A DNA stretch of 22,902 nt from Hyphomicrobiales bacterium (GTDB taxonomy: Bacteria; Pseudomonadota; Alphaproteobacteria; Rhizobiales; Xanthobacteraceae): NCBI GenBank assembly GCA_016210825.1, contig JACQTM010000159.1, positions 1 to 22,902 of the forward strand. The letters run 5' to 3'. Position 1 is the stretch's first letter, and each line of letters opens with the position of its first letter. Below, in pieces: positions 22,479-22,902 of the stretch. Below the pieces are notes generated by a model. The model searched no databases. It had not been told where the DNA came from and saw nothing but the letters and a program-made list of their open reading frames with translations. Made by a program: the position numbers and the translations under genes.

Positions 22479-22902
22479 ATGACTACCGCTTTAACACTTC
22501 ACCAATATCTCGACGGTCTCGGTATTGCATACCACGTGCTGCAGCATGCACCAACAACGTCGTCGCTGCGCACGGCTGAAGCCTCTCACATCCCGGCCGA
22601 TAAGCTGGCAAAAGCCGTCGTGCTGAAGAACGAGCAAGGCTACCTTCTCGCTGTGCTGCCGGCTTCGCATCACCTGGAGTGGAAGGCGCTTCGAAATTGG
22701 CTCAATCAGAATTTTGCCTTAGCTACGGAGGAGGAGATTGCATGGCTGTTCCCGGATTGCGATCTCGGCGCCGTACCGCCGGTCGGCGAAGCCTATGGAA
22801 TTGAAACCGTTGTCGATGACAGCATCGCCGAGCAATCCGACATCTACTTCGAAGGTGGCGATCACGCCACTCTCGTCCACATGACCGGCCCCGCGTTTTG
22901 CA
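22479..22902 (+). CDS. YbaK/ProX-type aminoacyl-tRNA deacylase domain protein (partial)
   Basis: The gene runs off the end of the window; 141 codons are visible, with GAGGGAGG 7 nt before the ATG. The visible part begins MTTALTLHQYLDGLGIAYHV and contains TAEASHIPADKLAKAVVLKN with the lysine expected in the active site, then LLAVLPASHHLEWKALRNWL, DCDLGAVPPVGEAYGIETVV and SDIYFEGGDHATLVHM. This is the YbaK/prolyl-tRNA-synthetase-associated domain, which clears mischarged tRNA (for example Cys-tRNA-Pro or Ala-tRNA-Pro). Known proteins of about 155-160 residues would end soon after the window. A FixK-type box upstream suggests low-oxygen control, as for other stand-alone YbaK genes of bradyrhizobia; substrate is unknown. 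Confidence 0.88.
   Translation, partial: MTTALTLHQYLDGLGIAYHVLQHAPTTSSLRTAEASHIPADKLAKAVVLKNEQGYLLAVLPASHHLEWKALRNWLNQNFALATEEEIAWLFPDCDLGAVPPVGEAYGIETVVDDSIAEQSDIYFEGGDHATLVHMTGPAFC

Noticed and set aside
1..22902. CRISPR arrays, tRNA or rRNA genes
   Set aside because: No regularly spaced repeats and no tRNA-like or rRNA-like stretches were seen.

Overview
The window looks like chromosomal accessory DNA from an alphaproteobacterium close to Bradyrhizobium/Rhodopseudomonas. The reasons are the cysG-DUF2849-cysI-DUF934 order, the FdI-type 7Fe ferredoxin, the BCD-like order of the 4-hydroxybenzoyl-CoA reductase genes, a rhizobial-type transposase tail, and FixK/FNR-type boxes. The assignment is by recognition only; no database search was possible.

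Layout. (1) 1-869, plus strand: the end of a hotdog acyl-CoA thioesterase and a MarR-family regulator. (2) 919-4837, plus strand: a 1175-residue iron-sulfur flavoprotein that looks like NfnB and NfnA fused into one chain, followed after 3 nt by a 7Fe ferredoxin. (3) 4862-8829, plus strand: hcrC-hcrA-hcrB, the three subunits of 4-hydroxybenzoyl-CoA reductase, including the extra four-cysteine loop special to that enzyme's beta subunit. Regions 2 and 3 each start at a promoter whose -10 hexamer sits inside the same 19-bp palindrome (TTGTTAT-N5-ATAACAA, perfect in one copy and degenerate in the other). (4) 8850-12172, minus strand: a benzoate-CoA-ligase-type enzyme and a BoxD-type aldehyde dehydrogenase. 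(5) 12422-13384, minus strand: an amidohydrolase-2 (gamma-resorcylate decarboxylase-like) protein. (6) 13658-17566, minus strand: a siroheme/sulfite reductase operon (cysG, DUF2849, cysI, DUF934), with a divergent [2Fe-2S] ferredoxin at 17674. (7) 18782-19804, minus strand: a second amidohydrolase-2 protein. (8) 20034-22478: a gene-poor stretch with a transposase tail, a small membrane-anchored or secreted protein, an orphan ModA-like binding protein, a decayed trypsin-like protease, and FixK/FNR-like boxes. (9) 22479 to the end: the start of a YbaK-type deacylase.

How the parts may work together (inference). An aromatic acid is activated to its CoA thioester by the ligase. 4-Hydroxybenzoyl-CoA is reductively dehydroxylated to benzoyl-CoA by HcrCAB, which in known systems needs low-potential ferredoxin. 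The fused Nfn-like protein and its neighbouring ferredoxin, apparently under the same operator, are good candidates for supplying those electrons from NAD(P)H. BoxD belongs to the oxygen-dependent benzoyl-CoA epoxidase route, so the locus mixes a reductive entry step with a gene of an aerobic ring-opening route. No benzoyl-CoA reductase and no boxABC lie in the window. The main candidate for something new is the single-chain Nfn-like protein with a roughly 240-residue unassigned N-terminus, tied by its operator to an aromatic reductase.
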